In this document: positions 41,998 through 55,120 of the stretch, piece after piece
Numbering within the stretch: position 1 is the stretch's first letter
How the letters are laid out: every line of letters starts with the position of its first letter
Assembly: GCA_015956445.1 (NCBI GenBank)
Contig: WIUZ02000011.1
Span: 682,001-746,000, forward strand
DNA: 64,000 nt
Source: Thelephora terrestris
Lineage: Eukaryota > Basidiomycota > Agaricomycetes > Thelephorales > Thelephoraceae
Direction: 5' to 3'
The notes under the pieces: generated by a model
What the model was told of the DNA's origin: nothing
What the model saw: only the letters and a program-made list of their open reading frames with translations
Database searches by the model: none
Translations under genes and position numbers: made by a program

Positions 41998-43981
41998 AAG
42001 AAGACTTGCGTCGCTCCACCCAGCCCCCGCCCCTGTAGGTAGTTAAACTACTTTTTCTACATGCTTTCCCTTTAATTGTCGCCGTGGACGGCTTCCTTTC
42101 ATATGTAACGTTAGCATTGTGTTCGCAATGGTATGTGCCCGTCGGCTTCTGCACGTTGGGCTTAGAGAGAGCACCCGGAACTCCAACTCTCGAAGGGGGG
42201 ATGACGCGTTGAGTGTGCCGAACCGAGGGCAACCTCCCGAGCCATGCGCAGTGCTATCAAAGTCAAACACGCAGAATCATTGCTGCTTTATTTTCCGGTC
42301 CTCATCCGCGTGCGCTTCCCTAGCCTGGGGCTCCCCGTTGCCGGCCAGAATCTGGGGCACGATGGCATATCATAGAAACAACCCTCAAACTTTGTCCCCC
42401 TCGCCCTGTTCTCAGCTCTTCCGATGTATGTTCGGTGTCCCACAGCCCTTCCTTTTACTCCCCCTTTGCTCCTCAGCCAGACCAACGGCAGTCGTCCTCA
42501 AGATCACATCAAGCCTCTAGAATCTCTGGAGCGAGCATGTTTTGGGGGGAATCGATCGTCCTGGCAGCTATATGGTCGATTTACACCCATTAACCCTCGC
42601 AGTGACCATCTACGGCCAGATTCCTTAAGTTCACTTGGACCGCTTCCGAGCCCGCTCCATCAGCTTACAACCCTACAGTCCTTGCTTCACCTGTTATCAG
42701 TCCGGCTCTGAGCCCTTACTCCCTAAAACTGACGAAAGATGTCAGCGCGGTTGGTGGTGTATCGATTCTCTTGAACGGCACCGTTTACGGTCTTTCAATG
42801 AAAGTTTCAGATGTGAACTAATTTGTTGAGTTGCTCCCCAGGTGGAACGATAACATATCAACCAAAACTCGGAACGTATTTTCCGAAGCCTTCCTCCAGG
42901 TCGGTGACTAGGACGATTGCCAAAACCCCTTCATCTTTCCCCCAGGCCGCGTAATGCATCAGCGGCCCGCCGGAGCTGCGTTATAGGTCCGTTGATCCTT
43001 GCTGAGGCCCGGGAAAATCTGGCACATCTCGGCTCTCCAAACTTGCGTCGTTCAACTAGGTTCTGGGTCCGAGCGGCGCTGTTGTCTGTAACGTGAGCTT
43101 CGTGATTGTGGGTGGACAGACCGGTCAGCCTGCTGAGACCCCAGCGGTAACGGTTCCTGCCCCATGGGTTCGCGTTGGTCTTCGTCACGGATGATCCTGC
43201 CAACCCTGGGAGTTTCACAAGTATCTGGCTACTGCGTGTACCGGTAAGGATCAATACATATTCGACTCGCGAATTCTAACGGGCACGGCGGAAAGTATCG
43301 AGCCCATCACGGCTCTACGTCGTATGGGAGCAGAGGCGGTGCGGCTGGGTTGACAGATGGGATGTGGGGGATGCTTTCTGTAACAGTCGGCTGTGCTACT
43401 GGGTGGTTCGCGCATTCGAGGGGTGTGATTTCAGCGGCTCTCGTCCCATACTAACTGTTCTGGGTTTTGAATTCATTCTCTGTTTCGTTTTCCTTTTGGG
43501 CTTCTGACATCCCCCCTGCCACCTATTTAGCCTCTGCATGTCAGCAAGCAGAACCGCTTTCCGCTTTCTCTGTGACAGAGAACATCCCACTCGTCCCTCC
43601 AGTGTGTCATCCCACACGCACACACTTTAGACTTTGTACTCCGACCCCCTCATGTATCTCAACGACGTTGCTCTCATCTTACCGATACTATTACCCGGAC
43701 GCACAGTAGATTACCCTACAAAAGCCGGACAGGGGGTGTATAAATGAGATGTCTTATTTCAATTTGAGAGCCATGGCTAGCCCGCGACCCGGTCCGGTGG
43801 GCGGCGGCCATGAGCGCTAACGGGAGCGGGCGCTTTGTGTGTGACTCCTGGTGATTCGGCCGCCCACGGGCCTATTACTTAAAGTATGTCCACCGCGCGT
43901 TCAGGCTGCACCGCAACGAAGATAACAAACTACCCCTCTTCACACCCTCGGCCTTTCAACCAAACATCATAATCTGTACGA
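41998..43981. other. 2-kb intergenic region, no gene recognised
   Basis: Contains several open frames of 60-130 codons on both strands (for example 42119-42520 plus, 42931-43254 minus) that overlap each other and show no domain. No tRNA, 5S or snRNA was recognised. The stretch 43735-43745 has GTATAAATG about 240 bp upstream of the F-box gene start. Palindromic GC-rich sequence (GGCGGCGGCC...GGCCGCCC) lies at 43800-43870. Confidence 0.4.
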
Positions 43982-46186
43982 ATGGGGGACTTGTCAAGGT
44001 AACCGTTTCTCCAAAATAGCTCTTGTAACGGATAATTGACCCTGTCTTTATCGGTCATCTGCAGCACTTGGATTCAGCGTCGAGAGGTCAGATCCCCTGG
44101 ACTGGGTCGGGAGCTCGAGGGCTCACTGAAAACATTACTTTTACAGAATGACATCCTCGAACACAGTCGTCGTCTACTTGACGCTGTCCAACTCTGCACC
44201 CCCACCATCCAATCACTACCAAACGAGTTGCTCACCGATATCTTTCGATCTACTTGCACGACCGTCGGAAAACCACCATCTCACACCCCAATCAAACCCG
44301 GAATATTGCTGCAGATACCACCTCCCATGTCCAAATTCTCCGAAAGCCCAAAGTTCTCGCCCTTCATTGCCACCCTGCTTTCTTTGGTATGCAAGCGCTG
44401 GCGCCTTGTCATACTGTCAGACCTGATCCTGTGGTCGGATATCACCATCTCTCCCGGAACTGGCGCGACAGACCCTGGGGGTGCTTTGAACTGGGCAGTA
44501 AGGTCCGCTATCCGGTCCTACCCTACCCCCATGAGCCTCTCGGTCACGAACTCTTCCGGGAGTCCTGTGGCACCGATGCATCTCATTCCATTCATCAACA
44601 ACAACGGACAGCGCATCCGCGAACTCAAGGCTTACCTGCGGATGATAGGTGATTCTGCGAGGGATTTCGCAGCACTTCAATCTCCCATGCCAAACCTCGA
44701 GGTCCTAGAGGTCGGTTGTTCCCCAGATTGGGGAACGCCTCCTGGTGTGGGACTTCCCCAACTCTTCTCTCGCAACTACCCGCGCCTCAAGCATCTTTCC
44801 ATCCAACACTTTACGACGGTCCCACCGCGGGCATTTACGAACCTCGTCACACTCGTCTTGAGTTACTCACTCGGTCGCGTCACGTCAGATGATTTCTTGG
44901 CGTTGGTTGCGGGCAGCCCGCGCCTGGAGGTACTGTGGGTTAAGAGGTATAAGGTCACCCGATCGAGGAACTTCAACCCTCTGGCCCCGGTTCCGCTCCC
45001 GCGACTGTCTTCGATCACGTTGGAAAACTGTGACTCTTCCTTGATTTTGAGTCATCTGAAGATACCGGATACCGCGACACTTCGGATAATGTATCCCATG
45101 CATTACCTTGAACGGCGACCCCGGAAAGCACTCACAGACTCTTTCCCGCAGAACCCTGCAATCATAGGTTCCTTGAGGAATGTCCGGACACTATCGTACG
45201 GCGTTGACGAGACTACGGCCGTTCTCTTCTTGAAGGATTCGCGAGGGAAAAAATCGGTTCTCGTTAAACAAGGGCATGAGGCCCCAGAATTGGAACTGTT
45301 TCCTTCTGCGGGACGAACTTATTCGTTGTTTGACGCACGCTTCCACGGTCTGTTTGCTTTGGACCCAGGCGCGGACCTTCTCGGTCAACTGACGACTCTT
45401 GAGCTTGACCTTCGTGGATTGCCAAACAGCAATACGGGAGGCTCTAATCTTTCGTTCTGGCTGGCTCTCTTCGATAGCACCCCTCTCTTGGAGGTATTGC
45501 GCGCCTCATATTCGTACTTCCCGCCAATGTTGGATGGACTCAACCCATCGAACAAAGGTCGAAAGGTCCTGTGCCCATCGCTGCGGACGCTGCAGCTGGA
45601 CATTCGTACCGGCGCGTTTGACTTGAAGAGCGACTGGTTCCTTCATTTGATCGACACGACGCGTTGGAGAGGAAAGTGCGGGTCGCCGTTCAGAGATCTC
45701 TTCGTGTGCCTGACGTCCAGCGGTTATGGACACGAGTTCACATTACCGCCAGACACCGTTCGTGCGATGTTTTCACTTCGGGACGCAGGTGTGGTGAATA
45801 TGAAATATTCGAATGGGAACAGTTCACACAAATTTGGCGAGTCTCCCGTTTTCATTTCTCCGCACGCAATGTCAGATTCTCACTTCTCTTTCTCGCAGAT
45901 AAGGACAATTATGTGCTGCCGGAACTTCCGCGACCGTTCTGGGAAAACTGGGCGGCCACCTCTCATCGGCCGTAGGTTCATGATGAGCTGGAACTCGCTT
46001 CCGAGGATGGCGCGTTTCGACTCGCTGTCTCTCGCTATGCATGGACAATCTCATGCCTCCGATCTCCTGATGTATTTACCAGTGACTCCACTTCGATACA
46101 CCCTCCGTATTTACAAAGTCGGTATGTGTATGGCGCTCTTCTGGATTGATGCCCTTATGGCTACCGTAGTATGCAACCGTATATAA
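43982..46186 (+). CDS. F-box/LRR-type protein
   Basis: Substrate-adaptor type protein of SCF ubiquitin ligases, one of a family expanded in Agaricomycetes. I put the start at 43982 (MGDLS, a 17-nt exon), spliced across 43999-44062 to STWIQRREVRSPGLG. An ATG at 44036 would lie in the intron. A short coiled coil is followed by the F-box IQSLPNELLTDIFRSTCTTV, then LVCKRWRLVILSDLILWSDI. Leucine-rich segments follow: LPQLFSRNYPRLKHLSIQHF, RLEVLWVKRYKV and LTTLELDLRGLPNS. About 730 residues. Substrate unknown. Confidence 0.8.
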
Positions 46187-46479
46187 AATACATCCTATGC
46201 TTTCGTGTTCGTGAGCATGAACCACCACCCGCCAGCCGATCAAATTCGGTTCAAGCGTAGTCTCCTCGAGCAGACCACGTACTAATACTGACGATCGCCG
46301 CTGAGGGATGTAGCTTCAAGCGCCACATGATGAGAAGCCACGGAGAACGACGGGATATCTCCGCAGGCTCGGGGAACACCGACCCCATCTCATATATATC
46401 CGCGAAAATTGGCTTCCCACGCCGATAATCATCTCTTTCACCTCATCTTCGTTTTTGAACTACCCCCACTGGTTCTGCA

Positions 46480-46885
46480 GTGCTTGGGACGGCCGACTCG
46501 TCATTTGCTGTCGCTGGATTCCACCCACTGCCTCCTTCGCGGACCCAGATCGCGAGTGCGATCGGTCCCGACACTGGTGCCTATCCCTTTATGGACGTGT
46601 ACACACACCCTAGCGATGTGGGCGTTTACGATACGGATCGCGATTGTTGTCAAAGTATCAACGTCATTCGAATGGCCATCGGTGATCCAATGGTTACCTC
46701 TTCGGGTGAGGCATCATTCTGGGAGGGCACGTCACAATATCTCACACTATAACCTCGCAGGTTTCGCCCCCAACCAACCGCACACGATCTTACTACACAG
46801 CAAGCCGATGGTCCGAGAAAGCGGAACAGAGAAAGGTACGATTGGAAACCTACAATGTAAATTAATGTTTTATGGGTATCTCTAG
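46480..46885 (+). CDS. Small hypothetical protein, two exons
   Basis: MLGTADSSFAVAGFHPLPPS leads to a frame that can splice at GGTGAGGC (about 46706) to an exon after CCTCGCAG (46760), continuing FAPNQPHTILLHSKPMVRES to a TAG at 46883-46885. Splice signals are good but no family is recognised. An overlapping longer frame (46409-46885) competes with it. Confidence 0.3.
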
Positions 46886-46918
46886 GTACTTAAAACTAGC
46901 CGCCGTTTGTGTCGAGGC

Positions 46919-48373
46919 TTAAGGAGTCGTCATAGGAGGGTCCTGGTGAGTGGGCAGGTCCTGTACCACTGAGATCAGGGCAAATTAGCGGAATGTCGTC
47001 GGTGTATTGAAGATGCCCATGCTTACCGCGAGCCAGCAGTTCATGGCGCAACCATGGCTTCGGACCCCGTGGGTACATCCTGCTTAACTCCTTGTATAGC
47101 CCCCGCTCAACGGTCCTCCTCCCTCGCTCTTTCTCAGCCTTTGTTGAAAGGGGTTGTTCCCTCTTCAGCGCCGTCTTCGCGAGATAAGGCTCTTGGTTGA
47201 GCGCCGGCCGGATTGTTTGGATGGCCTCAACTGCGGCTGAAATACAACGCGGTCAGGTGTGTCCTCTCGTTAAACATGACATATGCTTACCTGCCAGAGC
47301 CTCATTGAAGCTCGGAAGTTCCTCGCGCGCCATTTGCGTCTTCGCCCACTCCAATAGGCTGGAGGTAGGGCCCTTTGCCTGGACGCGGTATCTGCGAGGT
47401 TTTGCCTCGCCGGTGGTGGGAACTCCTGTCCGCTGCGTCACTTGACGCTGAATAACCATTCAGTTTTATGAGGAATATGAGAACGGTAAAGGGCACTTAC
47501 CGGGACCTCATCTTCTTCTAAGATTGTTTGTGTTTGTTCGGCGTCGGCCGATGTCTCGGATAATAACCCTCCGGAGGGTTCTGGCGCTGGCGGGCCAACG
47601 TATGGAACAGGGGGAGGCGCCAGGGTCGATGGTCCCGCCTCCGCGTTCGCGTACTCGATCGTGCGAGTCCGCGATGTTCCATACGGTTGGAACCGTCGCG
47701 TCGCCTGGGTTTGCTCAGTCCTGGTCGGACCAGTACTGAGCTGGTAGGTGGTGTACATGTTCAGCTGTAGGGAGGGATTAATGGGATCGCATCAGAATAG
47801 CCAAGGCAGAAGACGTACCGGGTCGAACGTGCTTGTAGAGGGTCCACCCTGGATGTTACCCCAGTAGCCGAGTGGGACTGTTCGCAGCCAGTGAGTACAT
47901 GATTTGTGAAAGGTGTAGAACAGAAAAGTACTCACAACTACCTGGGGCCGGCATTACAGTAGGCACTTCAGTTCCCAGCGCGTTGGCGAGGGAACTGCTC
48001 GAACTCAAGAAGCCGGGGAGTTCGGGTTGAGTTTCCGGCATCCGCCAGTCGTGGTCGGCGAATGATGGCCGACTGTACCAGTCAGCCTGGGGCATCCACG
48101 AACTGCCCGGAGCCATATACTCTGGGAGTCAAGGGTCAGACACCAATCGACGAGAGGATGGCCGTGACTCTTACCGTGGTTTGCGGGGGTTGGAAGGCTG
48201 GCCGATGATCCAACCACGGGATCTGGCTGCCCGGGTTCACTCCAGTGAGTGATTAAGGCGTCATGCACCTCTTCAGCGGTCGACGCCTTGCTCACTGACG
48301 AATAGATGTAGTCGAATCCTTCAGCAGAAAGAAATTCGGGATAGAAGCTGGCGTTATTGTTGAAGTAAGCCAT
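46919..48373 (-). CDS. Putative transcription factor with C-terminal bHLH-like region
   Basis: Seven-exon gene starting MAYFNNNASFYPEFLSAEGF at 48373. Introns fall after HWSEP...ANH, PAPG, TFDP, EDEVP, EALAG and LLAR. The N-terminal and central parts are low-complexity, rich in Pro/Ser/Thr/Gln (GPSTLAPPPVPYVGPPAPEP). The last exons give KAEKERGRRTVERGLYKELS, RMYPRGPKPWLRHELLARVV and QDL, then a short tail to TAA at 46919-46921. The pattern basic-ERxRR / amphipathic helix / Pro-Gly loop / second helix looks like bHLH. I do not see the classic H-x3-E pair, so DNA binding is inference. It converges on the small gene at 46480. Confidence 0.6.
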
Positions 48374-49691
48374 TGAGGTTGACCGAAGAGTTTGAGTGTA
48401 GAGAAGAGCGATAAAGGCTAACGCTGTTGTGAGCGTTGGGTAAACGATGTTGGGTGGGTGAGGAATAACTCCCTCCTTCCAAAATATTCTTGGCTTAAAT
48501 ACCTCTCGGTCGTACAGGGAGGCGAGGGAGCGGCTTTGTAAAATACGCCGTTTAGACCATGATCTGAGCAATCGATTATCGCACCAAAACTTTGGATAGC
48601 GGCGTCCGCACAGGTGTGCACTCAAAGCCCCCACAACAGCCAATCAGCTGGTTTCTCTTTGACTATTTCGGGAAATCCTAGGACACCCTCTCCTCGTGTT
48701 TCCTTTCGAGGGGACGTGCCAGTTGGCGCGCGCGTATACTGATGCGATCTATCTATTCCTTCCTTTGTTCGCGCGAGATACTTTTCCCGTTATTTGTGTG
48801 ACTTGACGTCAAACAGTCGCGTGGCGCTGCGAGCTTTGATCCTGGACCACCCACGGCGTTATGCATAATACCGCAGCTTGATCGAGATAACTTCGGAGGC
48901 AATAGAAGCTGAACAGTTCGTCCGCGCACCGGTGCCGAAAAGCAGTCTACAGTATTAGGGATACGCCACTCGCATGCTTTTGGACAAAGGAAACATTGTA
49001 ACTCGGAAAAGAAAAGAGTTCCCCAAAAATTGTGGCGGAGTAAAGAGGCGATGCGCAACCAGTCACAAAACCGCGCAAGGGCGTGTAGCCGTAAGGCGCT
49101 TTTGATTTTCAGGGACCCTATTGTACAAACCGCCGTCTATATCACCTAAGGACAGTCTTTGATTGGGATAAAGAAACTCGCTGATTGAATCGATATGGCG
49201 GTAAGCCCTTCCGCGCTCCATTGGTAGATCCGATTGAACATTGATCACCGTCTCTATTTTCTTGCTTCTCTGCTTCCCCTACAATCGTAGTGCAAAAAAT
49301 CAATAGAGACACCCCTTTACACGTTGCACCTTGTCCCCTCAAGCGACCATAAAGAGTCGGCTGCGGGCACAAAAGGTGCAGGGAAGGAGGTTAGACAGAC
49401 CTCCGGTGAGGCTATTCGAATTTCCATTAGGTCAAGCTGCGCTACTCGAAAGCACGTGAATGCACCAGCCCCCACGATCCGTCCCTGATTAGGAGTCTCG
49501 ACTGGGCTGGATCCACCCTCCATTGTCTCGTCGCTATACTTCCAAGTTTTTCCAGACTGCAATCGCCATGCCTCCCAGAAGGACACGAACAGTCGCGGCT
49601 TCCCGACGGATGGACGCAGCGAGCCAGCGGACCCCACAATCCCAGAGGAGCGGAAGTGAGCGCTCGGGTTTCGGCTCAAGTACCTCGACTA
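48374..49691. other. Intergenic region, no gene recognised
   Basis: Promoter side of the bHLH-like gene and of the next F-box-type gene. Small overlapping frames only. No RNA gene was recognised. Confidence 0.4.
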
Positions 49692-50881
49692 ATGTCTAAT
49701 CTGAATCTGATAGTTTTCAAGCTCCCTCTCGAGCTCTTCCTTGAAATATTTCTCCATCTAAATGACCACCGATCCTTCATCCAAGGGTTGGACCATGTTG
49801 AACGGACTCCGCCGAATATGGTGAAGGGCCACGTGGAACAGTCAACGGCCATCCGGAGGTTGACGATGACATGCCGGGCATTGCGAAATGCTCTCCTCCC
49901 TGTCCTCTGGAAAGATGTGGAAGCATGCGTAGTGCCTACTTACCCTCAAGACGGGTACACATATGGCCTGTATGCCCAGTGCGAGTACCTACTGGCAAAT
50001 CCGACCGTTGCCGCATACGTCCAGTGCGCATGATCATACTCCTCCCCGAAAACGACACACGGAAACTAATGCTGATTCCAGGGTTTTTTCCGTGGATCTG
50101 CGTTTCGCGTATGCCCCCAAAGACCTGATGAGGAAGTTCATTGACACCTTGGTTCGGTTGCCAAACCTGAGAAGGTTGGAACTGTTGAATGTCAGCCACA
50201 GATCTCCCATTACGGTGGCACTCAAACGCAAATGCGCCAAATTTCCAACTATCCGCGAGATGGTCGTTGACTGTACCTACCCTGACTTTATCAAGAGCTG
50301 TCCGAACCTGGAGTGCATGGACTTCAGGCTTGGCCTGGACGAGTGTGGCCTCCGAGCCATCAAATCATACGGCGCAAGATTGAAACGCGTGACAGGGGTG
50401 GGGCTATGGTGTAAGTTCGCGACATATCGCAATTAGGATCGTCTAACCTAGGGTAGCCCACGAATATGATCAGGTAGCAACTGTGGTAGAGGGCTGCCCG
50501 ATGCTTGAGGAGATAGGGTTCTGTGGTGACCCGCTTGTGCGTGCCCCTCTCCCCCCAGCAATCACAAACACTGACCTTTACACTTCGCAGCGGCCCAGAG
50601 GTGCAGAGATTTTCAGACAACTGCGGCGGGTTGAACATCTCGCTGTCGTAGAGGTCGATCTCGTCGTGAGCGGGACCTTTCGTTTCAGAGTTCCGTCGAG
50701 TGGGATGGAGGAGGACCGGAACGTGTGGAAACGTGGTTTTATCGAAGTCCTCAAGCTTAGCCCTTCCAAAAAGCGCAAGTTGTTCCGATGGAGGGACATT
50801 CGCAGCGACTACAGTCGCCCTAGTGGTTACAAACTTTTGGGAAGTGGAGAACTGGAAGTGCTTCCGGAAACGACTCTGTAG
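49692..50881 (+). CDS. F-box-type protein
   Basis: Three exons with introns at 50024-50081 and about 50416-50456. The start MSNLNLIVFKLPLELFLEIF contains the F-box (LPLELFLEIFLHLNDHRSFI), followed by TAIRRLTMTCRALRNALLPV and LWKDVEA. Leucine-rich text follows (LVRLPNLRRLELLNVSHRSP, CPNLECMDFRLGLDECGLRA, LRRVEHLAVVEVDLVVSGTF). An in-frame ATG at 49656 would add twelve residues. Likely an SCF adaptor; target unknown. Confidence 0.72.
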
Positions 50882-50990
50882 GGATTAAAAGCGTATTTCT
50901 TGTATGTTTACCTCCTGCCTTGGGTGTAGAATGATTTATGTAAAGTGGAGGCGGAGGCAGCGCAAGACGGATGATCGAGTGATATTGATC

Positions 50991-52207
50991 ATGTCGGCAT
51001 CCACCACAACCTTCACCCAGAATGAACGCGTGCTTTGCTATCATGGACCCATGATATACGAGGCAAAGATCCTTAAAATCGATAACTGGGACGAAACCAC
51101 CACGAAAACCGGGACCGTTGGACCTCACTTCTTCGTACACTACAAGGGATGGAAGCAAACGCGAGTCTCGGTCATGTCCCCTTGATGATGCGCAGTTTCT
51201 GATATCTCTGGTCTACCGTAGGTGGGACGAATGGGTTCCTGCCGCCCGACTGCTGAAGTACAACGAGACGAATCTGGAACTGGCTAAAACTCTCAAGAAC
51301 GCTTCTACCGCGTCGACCTCGAAGAGTACGAACAAGAGTGCGTATACGACCTCCGGCATCCGTTCACTTGTCTCATTCTTCTGCTAGAGAGTGGCACTGG
51401 GGGCGGTACTGGTACCGGAGGAACCGCTTCCTCTCGACGGAAGGACGGTCGCGGCACGAAGAGGGGGCGAGATGAGGACGATTCGAACCGGAGACCTGAC
51501 ATGAAGCTCAACGTGCCGGAGATCTTGAAGGTGCTCTTGGTGGATGACTGGGAGGCCGTCACGAAAAACAACCAGGTATGCCCTTTGTTGGTGTGTAACC
51601 CAGCGGATATCTGACTGTCGTTGTCCTTTTAGTTGGTGACCCTCCCGCGGAGCCCCACCGTCGCTGAAATCCTCCACGATTTTCAAGAATTCGTCCTTTC
51701 GCAGCCACAGCAGGACTCGGAGTATGTGGGACCGCGCTGAAACTCTCGCAAACGAATTCTAATTCTTTGCAGTTTACGAGACCCTCCTGTGCTACTTCCG
51801 ACCGTGATCAGTGGCCTCCAAGTCTACTTCGACAGGTCACTGGGCGCCAACCTCTTATATCGTTTCGAGAGACCACAGTATGCAGAGATCAGGAAACGGT
51901 TCGTCACTGGGCCGAGCGTTAAAGTCGGGACGGAGAAGGAGATGAGTGCCGTGTACGGAGCCGAACATCTACTCCGGATGATCGGTGAGACTCGTGTTGA
52001 CGATTTACCTTGACATAAACGCTAAACTCCCTCACAGTGAGTCTACCGCAGTTGGTTTCTACCTCTAGCATGGATCCGGAGTCGGTGGGGATTGTCAAGG
52101 AATATGCGCACGAGTTGATGGCATATATGGTGAAGGAACGAGAACGGCTTTTCCAACGGGATTATGACAACGCAAGTCCACAATATCAGAACGTGTCAAG
52201 ATCATAG
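50991..52207 (+). CDS. EAF3: EAF3/MRG15 chromatin protein (chromo barrel + MRG)
   Basis: Subunit shared by the NuA4 acetyltransferase and the Rpd3S deacetylase that reads H3K36 methylation. The chromo barrel is FTQNERVLCYHGPMIYEAKI, then HFFVHYKGWKQT, followed after an intron by WDEWVPAARLLKYNETN. A Gly/Ser/Thr- and Arg-rich linker (SSRRKDGRGTKRGRDEDD) precedes the MRG domain: VPEILKVLLVDDWEAVTKNN, LVTLPRSPTVAEILHDFQEF, GLQVYFDRSLGANLLYRFER and YGAEHLLRM. Ends at TAG 52205-52207. About 320 residues and five short introns, normal for the family. Confidence 0.92.
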
Positions 52208-52404
52208 GCTTCGTCTTCATTCCTCCCCATATCCTCTGTTGCGCTTTGATGTCATCGTGTACATATTTCCGTGAGCTTTATGTCCGTAACGCTGGCAGAT
52301 GACACTTTCTCCGGGACGGCGAACGCTGGATCAACTGAGAATTTGTAAGCAAGTGCGATAAGTGTCCAACTTTCCCATGTCGCCTTGAACACAAACCACC
52401 TCCA

Positions 52405-55120
52405 ATGGGCCTCCTATCCTTCGGCACTCCTCTTGCCTGGCAAGACACGAAGAAGCTGGCTGACTACATCCGGTCTCATGGCGTTGCTCAGTTTTTGCAT
52501 ACATGGGATCGGGTCAAGGACCGGTACGGAGATGAGCTGTACTGGGGCGACGAGGTATTCAGGGCATATATCTGGATCGCATACATGTATCCTGACCATG
52601 CCTTGAGATCGAGTACATGGTGGTATCTTTCGATGACGACGCTCGGAATGCTAAACTGTCGCTTCGACAATCGGAGATCTTGGCAAAGCTGCAAGCCATC
52701 GTCGACGGCATCTCGTCCTCCTGTCCAGACCAGTACGTGCTGCCCGGCGTGATCTCAGCAGTTAAATTTCATTGGAGCGCAGTGTTTTTGTGCCGCTATT
52801 CCATCCAGAGTATGGTCGGTTCATGTTGGAGTCAACTCCTGGCGCTCCCTACTCAAACAAAGTCACGGACCTTCTAACCGTCGAGGGCAACATGCGTTAC
52901 AGGTTTGGTGCAAAATTTTTCCGAAGACGATGCATCCTGACCGTTGATCCCAAGACGTTCACTCGCTCAGAAACATCTGAAGAAGAACGAGATACCCTTG
53001 ACTCTCACTTCATATCCCCGCCTTGGAACCCAGGGAAAGTTTACCGATCCGTACTCTGACCCACACGGCGCAGTTTCGAGTCACAGTCTATTCCTACCGG
53101 AGGAGATTACCAACCCTCACGCGCGCTTTCCGTAAGCCCTGACGCGAGCCTCTCGCCATCTGCATCACGTGAGGAAGCTGACTGAGGATTGATCTCGTCC
53201 CAGGACCCTGACCGCCAACATCAGAAGCAGGCGCGGGTCCAAGGTTGCTATAAACCTTCCCATCTTTTTCGACGAGAACACGCCGCGACCTTTCGTCGAT
53301 CCTACGATCCCGTGGGATAGGAATATCTACCCTGAGGACCCTGGTGAGTTTGTTTCCCTTGTTTGGCGCTCGGGACCAAAAATGGATGATGGATTACGTC
53401 TTCCAGAGGCTAAGAATGGAGCCGCGTTGCAAGATCATGTTTACATGGATGCTATGGGCTTCGGAATGGGATGTTGTTGTCTTCAATTGACGTTCCAGGC
53501 GTGCAGCGTGGCCGAAGCGAGGCGGATATACGACTCTTTCGTTCCTCTTGCTCCAATCTTCGTTCGTCTTCCCCTTGCACGAACTACGCTCATAGTTCTT
53601 GACCTGGGCGCTTTTTTTAGTTGGCGTTGACTGCCGCGAGTCCACTATGGAGGGGCTACATTACAGATGTAGACGCCCGATGGAACGTTATCTCCGCAAG
53701 CGTGGATGATCGCACGGAAGAAGAGCGCGGCTTGAAGGTTTGCGCAGAACTGAACGACAAAACGCCATCCTGACATTGTCGTTAGCCCTTGAAGAACGAC
53801 AGGTACCGCATCCCAAAGTCTCGCTACGACTCCGTCTCGTTGTACATTTCCGACAATTGGTTAAACCGGCCAGAGTACAACGATACCGAGGTACCCTATG
53901 ACGCGGAAATTTTCAAACGCCTTCGTGACCATGGTCCGAACATCCCATCTAGCTCTCGAGGCGTTTCTCACTCACACGTCTCCTAGGAATCGATGATTTC
54001 CTAGCGAAGCACATTTCACATTTGTTTATTCGCGACCCCCTCGTCATTTTCTCAGAGTTAAAGGAACAGGATGACGAACACAGTATGGATCACTTTGAGG
54101 TATGTCTCTACGCCTTCCCCGGATCGTTCCTGGCGTTGAAAAAAGTGCCTGCTAGAACATCCAATCGACGAACTGGCAAACCGTCAGGTTCAAGCCTCCT
54201 CCAATCGGTTCCTCGATCGGATGGCGGGTGGAGTTCCGACCGATGGAAATTCAGATGACCGATTTCGAAAACGCCGCCTTCGCGGTCTTCGTCGTTCTCC
54301 TCACTAGGGCGGTCTTGAGTCAGAACCTTAACTTTTATATACCGATCTCAAAGGTGGACGAGAACATGCAACGGGCCCAACATCGCGACGCGCTTCGGAC
54401 CGAAAAGTTTTATTTCAGGAAAGACATATTCCTTCCCAACAGTTCACGCTCCTCGAGCGCGACGAGCTCTGGGAAGACATCTCCTGTCGGAAGTGACTGT
54501 GGATGCGATGGCGTTAGCAATGGCAATGGAATCCACAAATTGCCATCCGAGAAGACGAAGAAGATGAGGAACTGCTTCCCTGAGGTTCCACCTCCGCCTG
54601 AGGAGTACAACGCAAGGAAGGTTGAAGAGGAGTACGAGGAGATGACTGTGGAAGAGGTAATGAACGGCAAGGTCTGGATTTCTCACTAGAGTCCTCCAAT
54701 ATCTCGTCTGGCTGACAGGCCTCTCCTTCCAGGGATATAACCCGGGTTTAATAACTCTGGTCTACGAATACGTAGACACGCTAGACATCGACGACGGCCA
54801 ACGAAGCCGTCTCTTCGAATATCTCGATTTCGTCCGTAAACGCTCGACGGGGGAGCTGCAAACCCCAGCGACGTGGACCAGGAATTTTGTCAGGTCCCAT
54901 CCGGCTTATAAATTCGATTCGGTCGTAAGCGAGGAGATCAACTACGACTTGCTCAAGGAAGTGGACGAAATGTAAGCCACCTTGCGGTAGTGCCGCACCG
55001 ACTTCGACCGCTTTGCTGACCGAGAGCTTTCACAGTGAACGTGGAGTGAAAAAGGCTCCAGAACTTCTTCCTGAATATTATACCGGTCGCGACGAAGATC
55101 AAGGTTCCATTGGGTTATAA
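52405..55120 (+). CDS. GSH1: Glutamate-cysteine ligase (GSH1)
   Basis: ATP-dependent ligase making gamma-glutamylcysteine, the first and limiting step of glutathione synthesis. [20 protein letters not shown] starts it. An intron (about 52556-52605) splits WGDE from [20 protein letters not shown]. Then [57 protein letters not shown] and [20 protein letters not shown], the family signature. Later come [20 protein letters not shown] and YVDTLDIDD near the C-terminus. The end [11 protein letters not shown]-stop is at 55118-55120. More than ten introns; no lesions seen. About 690 residues. Confidence 0.93.

Noticed and set aside
42119-43254. Candidate genes in the 42-43.9 kb gap
   Set aside because: Overlapping frames on both strands with no domain, no consistent splice structure and no recognised promoter nearby.
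46240-46262. Possible tRNA B-box (GGTTCAAGC)
   Set aside because: No matching A-box or cloverleaf arms could be drawn around it.
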